Below the pieces are notes generated by a model. It had not been told where the DNA came from. It was given only the letters and a program-made list of their open reading frames with translations, and made no database searches. Source: Cellvibrio sp. 79 (GTDB lineage Bacteria; Pseudomonadota; Gammaproteobacteria; Pseudomonadales; Cellvibrionaceae). From it: 64,000 nucleotides of DNA. Below, one piece after another: positions 26,578 through 36,910 of this stretch. How positions within the stretch are numbered: position 1 is the first letter of the stretch; every line of letters begins with the position of its first letter. Position numbers and translations under genes: made by a program. The stretch spans positions 62,001 to 126,000 of the forward strand of contig MVDH01000003.1 in assembly GCA_003056245.1 (NCBI GenBank), read 5' to 3'.

Positions 26578-29500
26578 ATGATTACACGACTGCTGGCTGT
26601 AACTTTACCCCACTACTTTTCGCGCAAACCCATTCGTTGCGCTTTCTCCTCGTTGCTCGCTTGCAGGGTGTTGCTGTGTTTGCTACTCGGTGCGATTGCG
26701 GCAAATGTGCTGGCGCAATCCACCGCGGCTACCGAGGAATACCCCCGCAAAATTTTCTTCCGCAACATTATGCAAAACCAGGATATTGCGTTAGGTGAAG
26801 TAGAAGCGATCCTGCAGGATTACCAGGGCTTTATGTGGCTGGGCGGACGCAATGCGTTGCTGCGCTACGATGGTTATGAATTCCTTCCAATTCCTGCCGC
26901 CAAAGATCCGGCCGATTTAACCCAGACAGAAGCGGTCAATCAGGTATTGGAATTATTGGAAGACAAGCAGCGCAACTTGTGGGCCGCGACGCGTGCGGGT
27001 TTGTATCGCTACGACCGCAACCATGAAATTCTGGTGCCGGTTCCACTTCCGGAAAGCGCGACACCCGCCGGTGGTGCGATCAACGCCATCGCAGAAAGTC
27101 CCGCAGGCGAGATATTAATCGGCACTGCAAACGGCTTTGGCATCCTCAACCCCGAAACAGGTCATCTGGAATTTTTAAGCCAGCAGAGCGGGAAATTACC
27201 GAGCAATCTGGTCAGTGCTGTTGTGGTAGATAAAGATGGTAAAGTCTGGCTGGGGCTGGAAACTGGCTTGGCCCAATTGGATCTGGCCACCAAACAAATA
27301 AGATTGCACGTACCCAACCCCGATAACGCCAAATCCGCGCTGGAAAATAGCATCCGAACAGTTGCGGTGGATCATTCCCGCCGCGTGTGGGCCGGCGGCG
27401 ACAATGGAATTTACCGCCTCGATCAAAACACCCGACAATTTACCTACTACCAACATAACCCCGAAGATCCGCACAGCCTTGGCAATAATTTTTCTCGCCA
27501 GATTTATGTTGATCGCAACGGCTGGGTATGGAGCGGGAGTGATGGTGCAGGCATTAGCCTTTACGATGAAGCAAACGATAACTGGATTCATTTTGAGCGC
27601 GGCGATGGCGGCGCAGGAAAACTGGTTAGCAATACCATTCGCCGCATTTATGAAGACCGCATTGGCGACCTTTGGGTTGGCACCTACCCATCGGGCGTTC
27701 ATGTTTACGATCGCTCCAGCACCGCTATCAAGGTGTACCAAAAATCAGCTAGCACCAATAACGGACCACTCGATAATAATGTTGAAGCGATTGTTGAGGA
27801 TAAAAACGGCAACCTGTGGCTAGGCTCAGGAGGTATTTCTCGTTTTGATCCCGGGACTGATACGTTCACACATTACCATCACACTACCGATTCAGATTCG
27901 CGCGTAGCAACGACGGCAATCCTCAACGGCGCCATCGACTCCGCAGGCAATTTATTGTTCGGCACCTGGGGCGCTGCGGCACAAAAATACAACGCGGCCA
28001 CTGATCGTTTTGACACGATTCCCGTAGACCCGGACCAGAGCAAGCGCGGCGAAAAATCCGGGAAAAAATTAAATGATTTGATGGTGTGGAATATCTTTGA
28101 AGATCGCCAGAAAAACCTCTGGTTCAGCACTCACTTTAACGGGCTAACCAAATTTGATCCGCACACAGCAACTTATTATTTTTATCCTCACGATGAAAAT
28201 AACCCCGACAGCCTTTCCAGCACAGTAACCTGGATATCCTATGAGGATTCACAGGGGCGTTTCTGGATCGGTACCGCTTACGGCCTGAATTTAATGGATC
28301 GCGAGAAAGGCACTTTTAAACGCTACATTCCCGATGGCAAACCGCGCAGCCTCGCCAATGGTTCTGTTATTTCCATTCGCGAAGATAGCAAGGGACGGCT
28401 TTGGTTCGGCACCGATATGGGCCTGCATCTATACAATCCGCAAAGCGACGACTTCACCCTTTACGATACCCGCACTGGCTTCGCAGATCAGGGCATTCGC
28501 GCGATTATTGAAGATCACCATGGCAATTTGTGGTTGGGCACCAACAATGGCGTGGTGCGTTTTAATCCGGATACATTGGCCGTAAAGAATTACACACGTA
28601 TCAATGGCGAACTGGTTGGTGGAGTTGCCACCAACGCGGCGCTGGTAACTCGCTCTGGCAACATGGTATTTGGTTCGCGCAACGGCCTGTATTTTTTCGA
28701 TGTAGATCGACTGGATAATCACCAGAATGAAACGGCCCCGACAATCGCCTTGACCGATTTCCGTCTCTTTACTGAAAAAGTCAAAGTGGGTGGCGCGGAT
28801 AAATTATTAACCCGCTCAATTAACCAAACCGATTCCATCACACTGGATTACACCCAGTCGATGATTTCATTCAGCTTTGCCGCATTGAATTATCGCGAAC
28901 CGGAAAAAAACCTTTATGCGTATATGCTCGAAGGTTTCGACGATCAATGGCGTGCTGTAGGCAACCAACGCACCGCGCTTTACACCAACTTGCCCGCAGG
29001 CACTTATCAATTTCGGGTAAGAGCAAGCAACAATGATGGTATTTGGAACGAACAAGGCCACAGCATCCAGTTAATTGTGTTGCCGCCGCCGTGGAAAACC
29101 TGGTGGGCTTACAGTATTTACGCCGCAATCGCATTGGGTTTGCTGTTATTGTTTGTGCGCAACCAGCATCAAAAAGTATTGGTCGCACAAAAAATTAGCC
29201 GCGAGCTGGAGGTGAAAGTCACCGAACGCACAGCTGAACTGCAGAACAAAAATGCTGAACTTGAAAACGCTTACGCGCAACTCGAAGCCATCAGTTTATC
29301 TGACCCATTAACCGGTTTGAGCAATCGCCGCTACTTGCAAAAACTGATGCCGATGGATACCGCCAAGGTTCAGCGCGAATACAACAGCGCTTTTTCCAAG
29401 GAGCCGCGCAAAAAACCATCACCCGATCTCACCTTTTATATTCTGGATGTGGATCATTTTAAATCGGTAAATGATGTGTACGGCCACAACGCTGGCGACC

Positions 29501-29958
29501 AATTACTAATCCAGTTATCCGATTTGCTTACGCACGCTTGCCGCGAATCCGATTGTGTAGTGCGTTGGGGCGGCGAAGAATTTTTAATTGTGAGCCGTTT
29601 TGCTGATCGCGAGGATGCGCCGTTAATGGCTGAGCGCATTCGTAAAGCAATTGCCGATCACGTATTTAAATTGCCTGACGGCTCAGATTTGAAAAAAACC
29701 TGTTCGATTGGTTTTGCCTGTTTCCCATTTGTGCGTGAAGAACCTACGGCATTAAGTTGGGAGCAAGTGATTGATGTTGCCGACCACGCGCTTTATGCCG
29801 CAAAAAAATCCGGCCGTAATCGCAGCGTTGGGCTCGTCGCCAATTCCAATACTCGTGGTGACAAGCTTCATCAGCAACTCAACAGCAACATTAAATCCTT
29901 AATTGATAATGGCGAACTTGGCGTGCTGGCAAACCACGATAATTTGATCTGGGATTAA
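26578..29958 (+). CDS. Hybrid sensor diguanylate cyclase (Reg_prop, Y_Y_Y, TM, GGDEF)
   Basis: 1126-aa inner-membrane protein. A signal/anchor (about 22-46) leads into periplasmic two-component-regulator propeller repeats (recurring 'G-x-(L/I)-W-(L/F)-G-T' units such as GNLWLGTNNG and GRLWFGTDMG, about 60-740). A Y_Y_Y domain follows (about 770-835), then one TM helix (about 840-863), a coiled coil and a GGDEF domain (about 905-1080). The active site is GGEEF at 998-1002, preceded by DVDHFKSVNDVYGHNAGD. RESD at 989-992 forms the inhibitory I-site RxxD five residues before GGEEF. Probably senses a periplasmic carbohydrate-type signal and makes c-di-GMP; the ligand is inferred from family trends. 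Confidence 0.93.
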   Translation: MITRLLAVTLPHYFSRKPIRCAFSSLLACRVLLCLLLGAIAANVLAQSTAATEEYPRKIFFRNIMQNQDIALGEVEAILQDYQGFMWLGGRNALLRYDGYEFLPIPAAKDPADLTQTEAVNQVLELLEDKQRNLWAATRAGLYRYDRNHEILVPVPLPESATPAGGAINAIAESPAGEILIGTANGFGILNPETGHLEFLSQQSGKLPSNLVSAVVVDKDGKVWLGLETGLAQLDLATKQIRLHVPNPDNAKSALENSIRTVAVDHSRRVWAGGDNGIYRLDQNTRQFTYYQHNPEDPHSLGNNFSRQIYVDRNGWVWSGSDGAGISLYDEANDNWIHFERGDGGAGKLVSNTIRRIYEDRIGDLWVGTYPSGVHVYDRSSTAIKVYQKSASTNNGPLDNNVEAIVEDKNGNLWLGSGGISRFDPGTDTFTHYHHTTDSDSRVATTAILNGAIDSAGNLLFGTWGAAAQKYNAATDRFDTIPVDPDQSKRGEKSGKKLNDLMVWNIFEDRQKNLWFSTHFNGLTKFDPHTATYYFYPHDENNPDSLSSTVTWISYEDSQGRFWIGTAYGLNLMDREKGTFKRYIPDGKPRSLANGSVISIREDSKGRLWFGTDMGLHLYNPQSDDFTLYDTRTGFADQGIRAIIEDHHGNLWLGTNNGVVRFNPDTLAVKNYTRINGELVGGVATNAALVTRSGNMVFGSRNGLYFFDVDRLDNHQNETAPTIALTDFRLFTEKVKVGGADKLLTRSINQTDSITLDYTQSMISFSFAALNYREPEKNLYAYMLEGFDDQWRAVGNQRTALYTNLPAGTYQFRVRASNNDGIWNEQGHSIQLIVLPPPWKTWWAYSIYAAIALGLLLLFVRNQHQKVLVAQKISRELEVKVTERTAELQNKNAELENAYAQLEAISLSDPLTGLSNRRYLQKLMPMDTAKVQREYNSAFSKEPRKKPSPDLTFYILDVDHFKSVNDVYGHNAGDQLLIQLSDLLTHACRESDCVVRWGGEEFLIVSRFADREDAPLMAERIRKAIADHVFKLPDGSDLKKTCSIGFACFPFVREEPTALSWEQVIDVADHALYAAKKSGRNRSVGLVANSNTRGDKLHQQLNSNIKSLIDNGELGVLANHDNLIWD

Positions 29959-30106
29959 TCATCACGTACTGACTCAATCCTTGCATTACTGTTACTGTTG
30001 TATACCGATTTTCATTCCTGTTAAAAATTCCTTTTTATAAATTGCTTGCCCGGCGGCAGCAACTTATAGTTGGCGCGCACAAAAACATGGAACAAAGGAA
30101 GAGATT

Positions 30107-33100
30107 ATGAAAATCGTTTGGACTGGAAAAGTACGGAACCGCTGCATGGAGCGCCCTACACAATTCGGATTGCTGATCCTCATATTGTTTTCACTATTGA
30201 AAACCACACCCACACATGCAGGGCAGCCCAACTCCAGGCTGGATGCTTATCAGGATTTTTTTGCAATAACCCACATCACTGATGAAAATTCTGCACGCGC
30301 TTTTTTGGTTGACCATGCGACGCGCTATCAACTCAATGCCCCGGAATCACCCGACTCATTGCGTTTATCCGCTGTAAAACCGAGCCTCAATTCCCAGCAT
30401 TATCATTTCCAGCAGCGACTAAATGGAATTGATGTTGATCGCGCCGGAATTATCGTAAGTGTCGATGCGCAAAGTAAAAAAGTTATTCGCGTTTTTAACG
30501 ATACCCGGCAGGTGTTGCATGACCAGACTGTCGACAATATTGCAGCAAATAAAAAAACAACGGCCAGCAAACCAACAATAATATCTGCCAGCGTGGCACT
30601 GGAAAAAATCTGGAAACAACAAGTCTCCGGTAGCCAGCTCAGTGCAAAACCACAAGTGCGTTTGGTTTATCGCGTACAAGCGGGACTAGCACAACTGGTT
30701 TACCGAATTAACCTGAGCACCAATCAACAACCCGGCAATTGGGAATACACACTTAATGCCCACACCGGCGAGATATTAACGATCGAGCGATTGGATGCTC
30801 CTGCATTTATGCCGCGCAATTTCCAACGCACACGCGACCCATCAACACTAAACGATAACAACCCAGATACTTATTCTGCAGCATTAGCAAAATTCACCAC
30901 TAACAATAATCTGCGCAAAAAAACAATTAATGCGCAAAACAGAACCAATGGCACCGCCCTGGTATTTGATCCTGATCCCATCACTGCATTGCAAAATCTC
31001 GATCTCAGTATTCATTCTCCACTGAATGCATTTGAAGCGGCGTATGTAGCGCGCCCGCTCAATGATATTTCCGTGAGTAATGGTATTTACAGTCTGGATG
31101 GTCCCTGGGTAAAAATTGAAAACCGGGAAACGCCAGACACCACAATCAGCACCACCAGTAACGGCGATTGGCGAGCCAAAAGAAATGAATCTGCCTTTCA
31201 GGATGCGATGGCCTATTTTCATATCGATCAAAGCCAACGCTATATTCAATCACTGGGGTTCAACGAAGAGCACGGTGTTCAATACGGCCCGATTTCTGTC
31301 GACCCACAAGGTTTATTTGGTATTCATAACGCGCTGTATAACAGTGCCGAAAACAGTATCAGTTTAGGTGTCGCCGAGGATTGTCCGGCAGCGGCAGAGG
31401 ATGCGGACGTAATTCTCCACGAATATGGCCATGCAATTCATTTCTCGATCAATCCAGATTGGTATGGCGGCGATGTCGGCGCTATGGGTGAAGGCTTTGC
31501 AGACTATTGGGCTGGCTCCTACAGCTTAACAACCACTAACGGCGCACATTTTCATCCCGAACGCATGGCTCCCTGGGTTTCTTTTAATTCCTGCTGGCAA
31601 GAAGGCCGCTTACTCACGCGCACCGACGCCAGATATTCTCCTGGAAAAATTTATGACGCCCATGAAAAAGTAGGTAATCATTTTTCTGATGAGCTTTGGT
31701 CGGCGCCATTGTTTCATTCACTGCGCACGTTGATGGCGCAAGGCGTAGCGCGTGAAGATGTCGATCGCATCATTCTGGAAGCACAATTTGGTTTAGGCAG
31801 TGCACTCACCATGCCTGAAATGGCCAAAGCGATTGTTATCACTGCCCAACAATTGTATCCGCAGGGCAAACATGCAGAGGTATTTCGCAACAGTTTTATC
31901 CAGCAAAAAATCTTGCCGGAATCCATTTCGTTTGGTGAAGCGGATTTGGCAGGCAGCACATCGGCTAACACAGTCCTGCCAGGTACGGTAGTGGGATTAG
32001 TTTTTCCACTCCACAATAACAGCACTCAAACCATCACCAACATCGCCCCGCAAATTACCTCAACTACGCCGAACGTAACCTTGCTTGCACCGGATAATTT
32101 GCCATTGGATGTTGAGGCCGGGTCACAGGCACAATTGAATGTAAAAGCACAAATCGCTGCTGATGCCCAATGCGGGGATAACCTGGAATTTATTACGCAA
32201 CTCGCCTACATAGATCCACAAGATGGACAGCAAAAAAATATCGCGCACAAAAATTCCTATCTGATAGGAGAACCAATTATCACGCGCACCAATGCACAAC
32301 CTAATGTAAAAATCGCCTCCACCGGCAATGTGATTACTACCAGTACGTTGCAACTTGAAGGACTACCGATCAATCCATTGTTTTTTAAATTACATCTGGA
32401 TCTACGAATCCCGACATCCTCATTGCCAGAAATAAATTTGATTTCACCGAGCGGTACACGTATTCCGCTAGTGAGTATTTCGCGTTTTAGTAGCGAGCTT
32501 AACGGTAGCGCACCGGATAATTTTGGTTACCGCAACATGTTTGCACCGCTTGCCGGTGAAAATCCTAATGGTATCTGGACATTGGAAATTAAACAGCCGC
32601 TGGATCACCCCAGGGATGGTCTATTGAAATCATGGGGAATTAGCACCGTTACCGGTGCGAATTGTTCATCTGCAACAACAATCGCACCGTTGACGCTTAA
32701 TGGAATTCACGTATATCCCGATATGTTGCCATTGGGTATACCATCGACCGGCACAACAGGATTTAGCCGTGGCAGCCTGCTTAATATTAATTACTTGCTG
32801 CGCAATAATGCGGTAACAGAACTCAGTGATATCAATGTAAGACTTGCCTCAACCGTTAATATTGCTGCTATTAAAAGTACAATCACTCCCGGAAAATTGG
32901 CCCCGCTATCCACACACAAAGGTCTTTTTAATTTTAAGATTCCTGACGATGCCAACTGCGGCAGTACAATTCCGTTAACGCTCAACTACAGCTATTCAAC
33001 AACAGAAGGGATTATCAAAAAAGAAATTAACACGCAGATAACAGCGGGATCTGTTTTTGTTTCCCGCACTGGCAGCGATGGCACACCACAAGATATCCCG

Positions 33101-33889
33101 GACAATTTTCAAACGGGGATTACTGCCACATTTTTTGTGGAAAGACAAAAAGCATTCGATGCAAAAAATATCAAATTCGTACTTAACCTCGAGCATACTA
33201 ATCCAGCGGATCTTACTGTTCTTCTACGCTCACCCCAGGGAACAGAAATTGAATTAATTAAATCCGGTACTCACTTGCCCATCTACATTAATGACAAATT
33301 TCCTGACGATTTGACATCCGCCACACCGCTATCGCGTTTCAATAATGAAAATCCTAACGGCATCTGGACACTAACCGTCGTTGATACCAAACCCGGTAAC
33401 ACCGGCACGTTCGGTTGGATTGGAATGGAAACGCACAACGAATTGGATTGTGCACCCAATAATAACAATCGCTACCCGACCGCCCTATTGGAAAAAAATC
33501 AGTACGACATCGTTGAAGGTGAGACGATAACGATTGATGCTTCAGTCAGTAACGATATGGATGGTGATGAACTGGGTTTTTCCTATGAACAAATGAAAGG
33601 GCCAACACATCCACTTATTAATGATACAACCAGCAAACCACAATTCACGGCACCAACAGTTAGTGAACCAACCGGGTTTACCTATACCCTAACCGTTACC
33701 GATTATTATGGAGCACGAAGCGAAGCGGCATTCAGTATCAATGTGAAGAAGGCGGTTGTAGCCAGTTCATCGAGCAGCTCACCAACACAAACCGGCAAAC
33801 AAAAAAAAGGGGGCGGCAATAGCAGCCTGCTCCTTATTGGTTTGCTTGCGCTTGGATTCGTGTATCGCGCAAAGAAAACGGTTTGCTAA
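30107..33889 (+). CDS. Large M36-like metalloprotease with P-domains and GlyGly-CTERM anchor
   Basis: 1260-aa secreted zinc protease. A signal peptide (1-38) is followed by an FTP/PepSY-type propeptide (about 45-240) and a catalytic domain with H438-E439-x-x-H442 (VILHEYGHAIHF) and a downstream EGFADYWAGS glutamate. Two domains with the proprotein-convertase P-domain look come next, each ending in GENPNGIWTLEI- or NENPNGIWTLTV-like strands. A PKD/cadherin-like module (VEGETITIDASVSND) precedes a Ser linker and a C-terminal GGGNSSLLLIGLLALGFVYR, a GlyGly-CTERM-type signal (Gly-rich, TM, basic end). Strong AGGAAGAG precedes the ATG. A rhombosortase elsewhere in the genome would be expected to process it. 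Confidence 0.85.
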   Translation: MKIVWTGKVRNRCMERPTQFGLLILILFSLLKTTPTHAGQPNSRLDAYQDFFAITHITDENSARAFLVDHATRYQLNAPESPDSLRLSAVKPSLNSQHYHFQQRLNGIDVDRAGIIVSVDAQSKKVIRVFNDTRQVLHDQTVDNIAANKKTTASKPTIISASVALEKIWKQQVSGSQLSAKPQVRLVYRVQAGLAQLVYRINLSTNQQPGNWEYTLNAHTGEILTIERLDAPAFMPRNFQRTRDPSTLNDNNPDTYSAALAKFTTNNNLRKKTINAQNRTNGTALVFDPDPITALQNLDLSIHSPLNAFEAAYVARPLNDISVSNGIYSLDGPWVKIENRETPDTTISTTSNGDWRAKRNESAFQDAMAYFHIDQSQRYIQSLGFNEEHGVQYGPISVDPQGLFGIHNALYNSAENSISLGVAEDCPAAAEDADVILHEYGHAIHFSINPDWYGGDVGAMGEGFADYWAGSYSLTTTNGAHFHPERMAPWVSFNSCWQEGRLLTRTDARYSPGKIYDAHEKVGNHFSDELWSAPLFHSLRTLMAQGVAREDVDRIILEAQFGLGSALTMPEMAKAIVITAQQLYPQGKHAEVFRNSFIQQKILPESISFGEADLAGSTSANTVLPGTVVGLVFPLHNNSTQTITNIAPQITSTTPNVTLLAPDNLPLDVEAGSQAQLNVKAQIAADAQCGDNLEFITQLAYIDPQDGQQKNIAHKNSYLIGEPIITRTNAQPNVKIASTGNVITTSTLQLEGLPINPLFFKLHLDLRIPTSSLPEINLISPSGTRIPLVSISRFSSELNGSAPDNFGYRNMFAPLAGENPNGIWTLEIKQPLDHPRDGLLKSWGISTVTGANCSSATTIAPLTLNGIHVYPDMLPLGIPSTGTTGFSRGSLLNINYLLRNNAVTELSDINVRLASTVNIAAIKSTITPGKLAPLSTHKGLFNFKIPDDANCGSTIPLTLNYSYSTTEGIIKKEINTQITAGSVFVSRTGSDGTPQDIPDNFQTGITATFFVERQKAFDAKNIKFVLNLEHTNPADLTVLLRSPQGTEIELIKSGTHLPIYINDKFPDDLTSATPLSRFNNENPNGIWTLTVVDTKPGNTGTFGWIGMETHNELDCAPNNNNRYPTALLEKNQYDIVEGETITIDASVSNDMDGDELGFSYEQMKGPTHPLINDTTSKPQFTAPTVSEPTGFTYTLTVTDYYGARSEAAFSINVKKAVVASSSSSSPTQTGKQKKGGGNSSLLLIGLLALGFVYRAKKTVC

Positions 33890-33913
33890 CTTCGGCTATA
33901 CACTATCGCCACT

Positions 33914-33944
33914 AAAATGCCGGAGCAATTTCTCCGGCATTTTT
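33914..33944 (+). terminator. Intrinsic terminator after the protease gene
   Basis: Perfect 9-bp stem ATGCCGGAG / CTCCGGCAT with a 6-nt loop, preceded by A-rich sequence and ending in TTTTT. Confidence 0.9.
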
Positions 33945-34035
33945 ACGCAACAACAAAGAACGTCATAAAAATGTAAAAATACAATCATAAAAAAAGCGCT
34001 ATGCTCAGGTAGACACTTTATCGTGGCCAGCGCCG

Positions 34036-35136
34036 ATGAATAGCCAGGAATCCCAGCACAACACCAACACACTCACGGCAACGCCAGATTCATCGAGCTT
34101 GCGCAGCGCTGAATTACGTCGCGACTTCAAACAAAAAATCCCTGAACTGTTGCAGCTTGAACGTTTAATTCGCCAGTACCCGCAACACCTTCATGTGCAC
34201 ACCGAATTAACACTTCCCGCCCAACAACATGAATTGCCCCTCTACTCCATCACGCTCGGCAGTACTGATATCACCGCGCCAACATTATTATTAACCGGCG
34301 GCATGCACGGGCTGGAACGTATCGGCAGCCAGGTATTAATCGCCTGGTTACAAACATTACTGGAGCGGTTGAATTGGGATTCACACTTGCAGCAACAACT
34401 CACACAACTGCAATTGGTGCTGATGCCAATTGTTAATCCGGTGGGAATGTATTTGAACCAACGCAGCAACGGTAACGGGGTGGATTTAAATCGCAACGCG
34501 CCCATCAATGCCGAAGGTGATGTGCCGCTGCTGGGAGGAGGCCATCGCCTCGGGCCATTTTTGCCCTGGTATCGCGGACGCAAAAACGAGCGCATGGAAG
34601 CCGAAAACCTCGCACTGGAAAAATTGATGCAGAGGCAAATTCTAAATCGCCCGTTTGCATTGGTTGTGGATTTGCATTCAGGTTTCGGTATGCGCGATCA
34701 ACTGTGGTTTCCTTACGCCTATCGCAAAAAACCAATTCACAATATTGCTGAATATGTTGCGCTCAAAATGCTGTGGGAGCGCACCTACCCTAATCACACG
34801 TATGTGTTTGAACCACAATCGGTTCATTATTTATCCCACGGTGATTTATGGGATTATTTTTATTTGCAATCGCGCGCGCAACAACAACCGCACTTTTTAC
34901 CACTAACACTGGAAATGGGTTCATGGGCATGGATCAAAAAACGCCCGCGCCAGATTTTCAATATGGCAGGATTATTCAACCCGCAAATGCAACATCGCCA
35001 CGCACGGGTGTTACGCAGCCATCTGTTGTTGCTGGATTTTATGCTCGCCGCAACACTTAATTACCGAAACTGGTTGCCAGATGAAAAGCAACGGGGGATA
35101 TTAAGCCAAACGGCGAACAGCCTCTGGTTTCGCTAA
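34036..35136 (+). CDS. M14-family zinc carboxypeptidase
   Basis: 366-aa metallocarboxypeptidase-like protein without an obvious signal peptide, so probably cytoplasmic. The zinc site is visible as H91-x-x-E94 (GGMHGLERIGSQ) and H214 (VVDLHSGFG). The substrate-binding NPVG, VDLNRNAP and a late catalytic-type Glu in LPLTLEMGSW also fit the M14 family (the group acting on peptidoglycan peptides and related substrates). The start is preceded by a run of polar residues. The next gene, an alpha/beta hydrolase, begins 28 bp downstream, suggesting an operon. Confidence 0.87.
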   Translation: MNSQESQHNTNTLTATPDSSSLRSAELRRDFKQKIPELLQLERLIRQYPQHLHVHTELTLPAQQHELPLYSITLGSTDITAPTLLLTGGMHGLERIGSQVLIAWLQTLLERLNWDSHLQQQLTQLQLVLMPIVNPVGMYLNQRSNGNGVDLNRNAPINAEGDVPLLGGGHRLGPFLPWYRGRKNERMEAENLALEKLMQRQILNRPFALVVDLHSGFGMRDQLWFPYAYRKKPIHNIAEYVALKMLWERTYPNHTYVFEPQSVHYLSHGDLWDYFYLQSRAQQQPHFLPLTLEMGSWAWIKKRPRQIFNMAGLFNPQMQHRHARVLRSHLLLLDFMLAATLNYRNWLPDEKQRGILSQTANSLWFR

Positions 35137-35164
35137 CTGCATGTAACATAATAAGGAATAATCA

Positions 35165-35914
35165 ATGCACGTTATTTTACTGCGCGGCCTTGCGCGCGAA
35201 GGGGCCCACTGGATGCAATTTCCAGAGCAATTGCGCAACGCGCTGGGCGAGGATTACCAAATCCATTGCATTGATTTCCCCGGCTGCGGCAGCCGTTATC
35301 GCCAAACTGCCCTCAACTCCATTCCTGCCATGACGGATTACGCACGCATGCAACTCGCTGCGCAAAAAATTGACGGCCCTGTTCATGTTATTGGTATTTC
35401 CATGGGTGGCATGATCGCGCTCAATTGGGCGCAACAATTTCCCCGGGAACTTGCCAGTGTTGCCCTGATTAATTCCAGCGCAGGCGACCAGCCCTTGTAC
35501 TGGCGATTGCGCCCGCGCATCTGGTTATCAACCCTGGCAGCACTGTTATTACCCACAAGCCTGCGCGAACGGCTGGTATTGCGCAACGTCAGTAATGACC
35601 GCAAGAATTTTGCTGCGAATTTGCAGCAGTGGCTCAGCATCCAGCAACAACGCCCGGTAACACGCTCCACGATTATCACCATGCTTGGTGCTGCTGCGCG
35701 TTTTCGCCCATCAGCAAATTGTGCGGTTAACGGGTTGGTGATCGCCAGCCAGGGCGATAATTTTGTTTCCGCCAACGCCAGTGAAGATCTGGCACAACGC
35801 TTTCAATGGCCGCTTAAGCTGCATAGCACGGCGGGCCACGACATTCCGATGGATGCTCCTGACTGGTTAAGTGAAAATCTTGCGCAGTGGTTAACAACTC
35901 ATCAAGCAAGATAA
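35165..35914 (+). CDS. Alpha/beta hydrolase
   Basis: 249-aa serine hydrolase. The nucleophile elbow is GISMGG with Ser79, the oxyanion region is LLRGLAREGAHW, the likely acid is the Asp in IASQGDNFVS, and the catalytic His is in AGHDIPMDAP. No signal peptide. Substrate cannot be told; the size and cap region fit small esterases. Probably co-transcribed with the M14 carboxypeptidase upstream. Confidence 0.85.
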   Translation: MHVILLRGLAREGAHWMQFPEQLRNALGEDYQIHCIDFPGCGSRYRQTALNSIPAMTDYARMQLAAQKIDGPVHVIGISMGGMIALNWAQQFPRELASVALINSSAGDQPLYWRLRPRIWLSTLAALLLPTSLRERLVLRNVSNDRKNFAANLQQWLSIQQQRPVTRSTIITMLGAAARFRPSANCAVNGLVIASQGDNFVSANASEDLAQRFQWPLKLHSTAGHDIPMDAPDWLSENLAQWLTTHQAR

Positions 35915-36010
35915 ATTCTCATCGCCGCCGGTAAGCTTATGCTGTTTTTTATCCACACAAATAAGGCATCAACCAAACTATTCTAACGACTTCCCCACTC
36001 TTTCCATATT

Positions 36011-36050
36011 CGCGAAAATTCGCGTAAAAACCGCGAGTAACCGTTTCCAA
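36011..36050. promoter_or_regulatory. Palindromic elements upstream of the dehydrogenase operon
   Basis: CGCGAA-AA-TTCGCG (36011-36024), then GTAACCGTTTCCA (36038-36050), which resembles a half to two-thirds of a LacI-type operator of the GGAAACGGTTAC form. Both sit about 160-200 bp before the 36209 start. Low-certainty operator candidates. Confidence 0.3.
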
Positions 36051-36208
36051 ATTTACAAATATTGACCCCTCTTAACCATGTCGACTACTAGACTTCAACG
36101 CAAGCCCGCCTAAAAAGAGTGGGCAGCGATTCCGTGTTTGCCCGTGCACCTGACAGCAACTACGCAACACACAACAATAAAACAGAAGTACTTAAATAGA
36201 GGCTCTTA

Positions 36209-36847
36209 ATGAACAACGCCACTCAACTTATCCCTTCGGTTGCGGAGAATCTGGAATTGACCGGAGAAATGGATCAATCCCGTCGCGATGCAATTAAACA
36301 ACTGGCATTGATGTGTGGACTGGCGTTGTCAGCCAGCTCGCTCTCTGCACTGGCGGCAGTGGTAACTCCACCCACCGACATGAATCGCAGCACCAAAACC
36401 CTGTTCGATAAAAACCAGCTCGCACTGGTGCGCGAACTGGGTGAAATAATTATCCCCACCACGGATACACCCGGTGCAATTGCCGCCGGCGTGCACGATT
36501 TTATTAATCACTACACCGTTTATTGCGCAAGCAAAGATGAGCAAAAAAGCCTGCTCAATACACTCAAGCGCATTGACGACAGCGCGCAAACAAATTCGCA
36601 TAAACCATTCCTGTTGCTCACCAAAGAACAGCAAATTGATTTACTCAACAACATGGAGCGAGCCAAAAACGGGTTCGACCAAAAGGATCGCGATGGCTTC
36701 AAACAATTGAAAGCATTGGTCCTGTTTGGTTATTACACCTCGGAAATTGGCGCCACCCAGGAACTGGCTTATCTCGCCATTCCCGGTGGTTACAAAGGTA
36801 ATTTTAAATTTAAAGAAATAGGTAAAGCCTGGGCACTGCCGCAATAA
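36209..36847 (+). CDS. Gluconate 2-dehydrogenase subunit 3-like (sugar dehydrogenase small subunit)
   Basis: 212-aa small subunit of a membrane-associated FAD sugar dehydrogenase. A twin-arginine signal is visible (QSRRDAIKQLALMCGLALSA), so it folds in the cytoplasm and carries the partner flavoprotein through Tat. The mature region has LFDKNQLALVRELGEIIIPT and DTPGAIAAGVHDFIN, hallmarks of the family. The GMC subunit begins 63 bp downstream. Glucoside 3-dehydrogenases are built from just such a pair, sometimes with a cytochrome subunit; none is present here. Confidence 0.9.
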   Translation: MNNATQLIPSVAENLELTGEMDQSRRDAIKQLALMCGLALSASSLSALAAVVTPPTDMNRSTKTLFDKNQLALVRELGEIIIPTTDTPGAIAAGVHDFINHYTVYCASKDEQKSLLNTLKRIDDSAQTNSHKPFLLLTKEQQIDLLNNMERAKNGFDQKDRDGFKQLKALVLFGYYTSEIGATQELAYLAIPGGYKGNFKFKEIGKAWALPQ

Positions 36848-36910
36848 ATATTGCGCAACTGAATTCCGGTTATTTATTTTTTTATCTCTTTTTCCTGCGA
36901 AGTAGATTCC

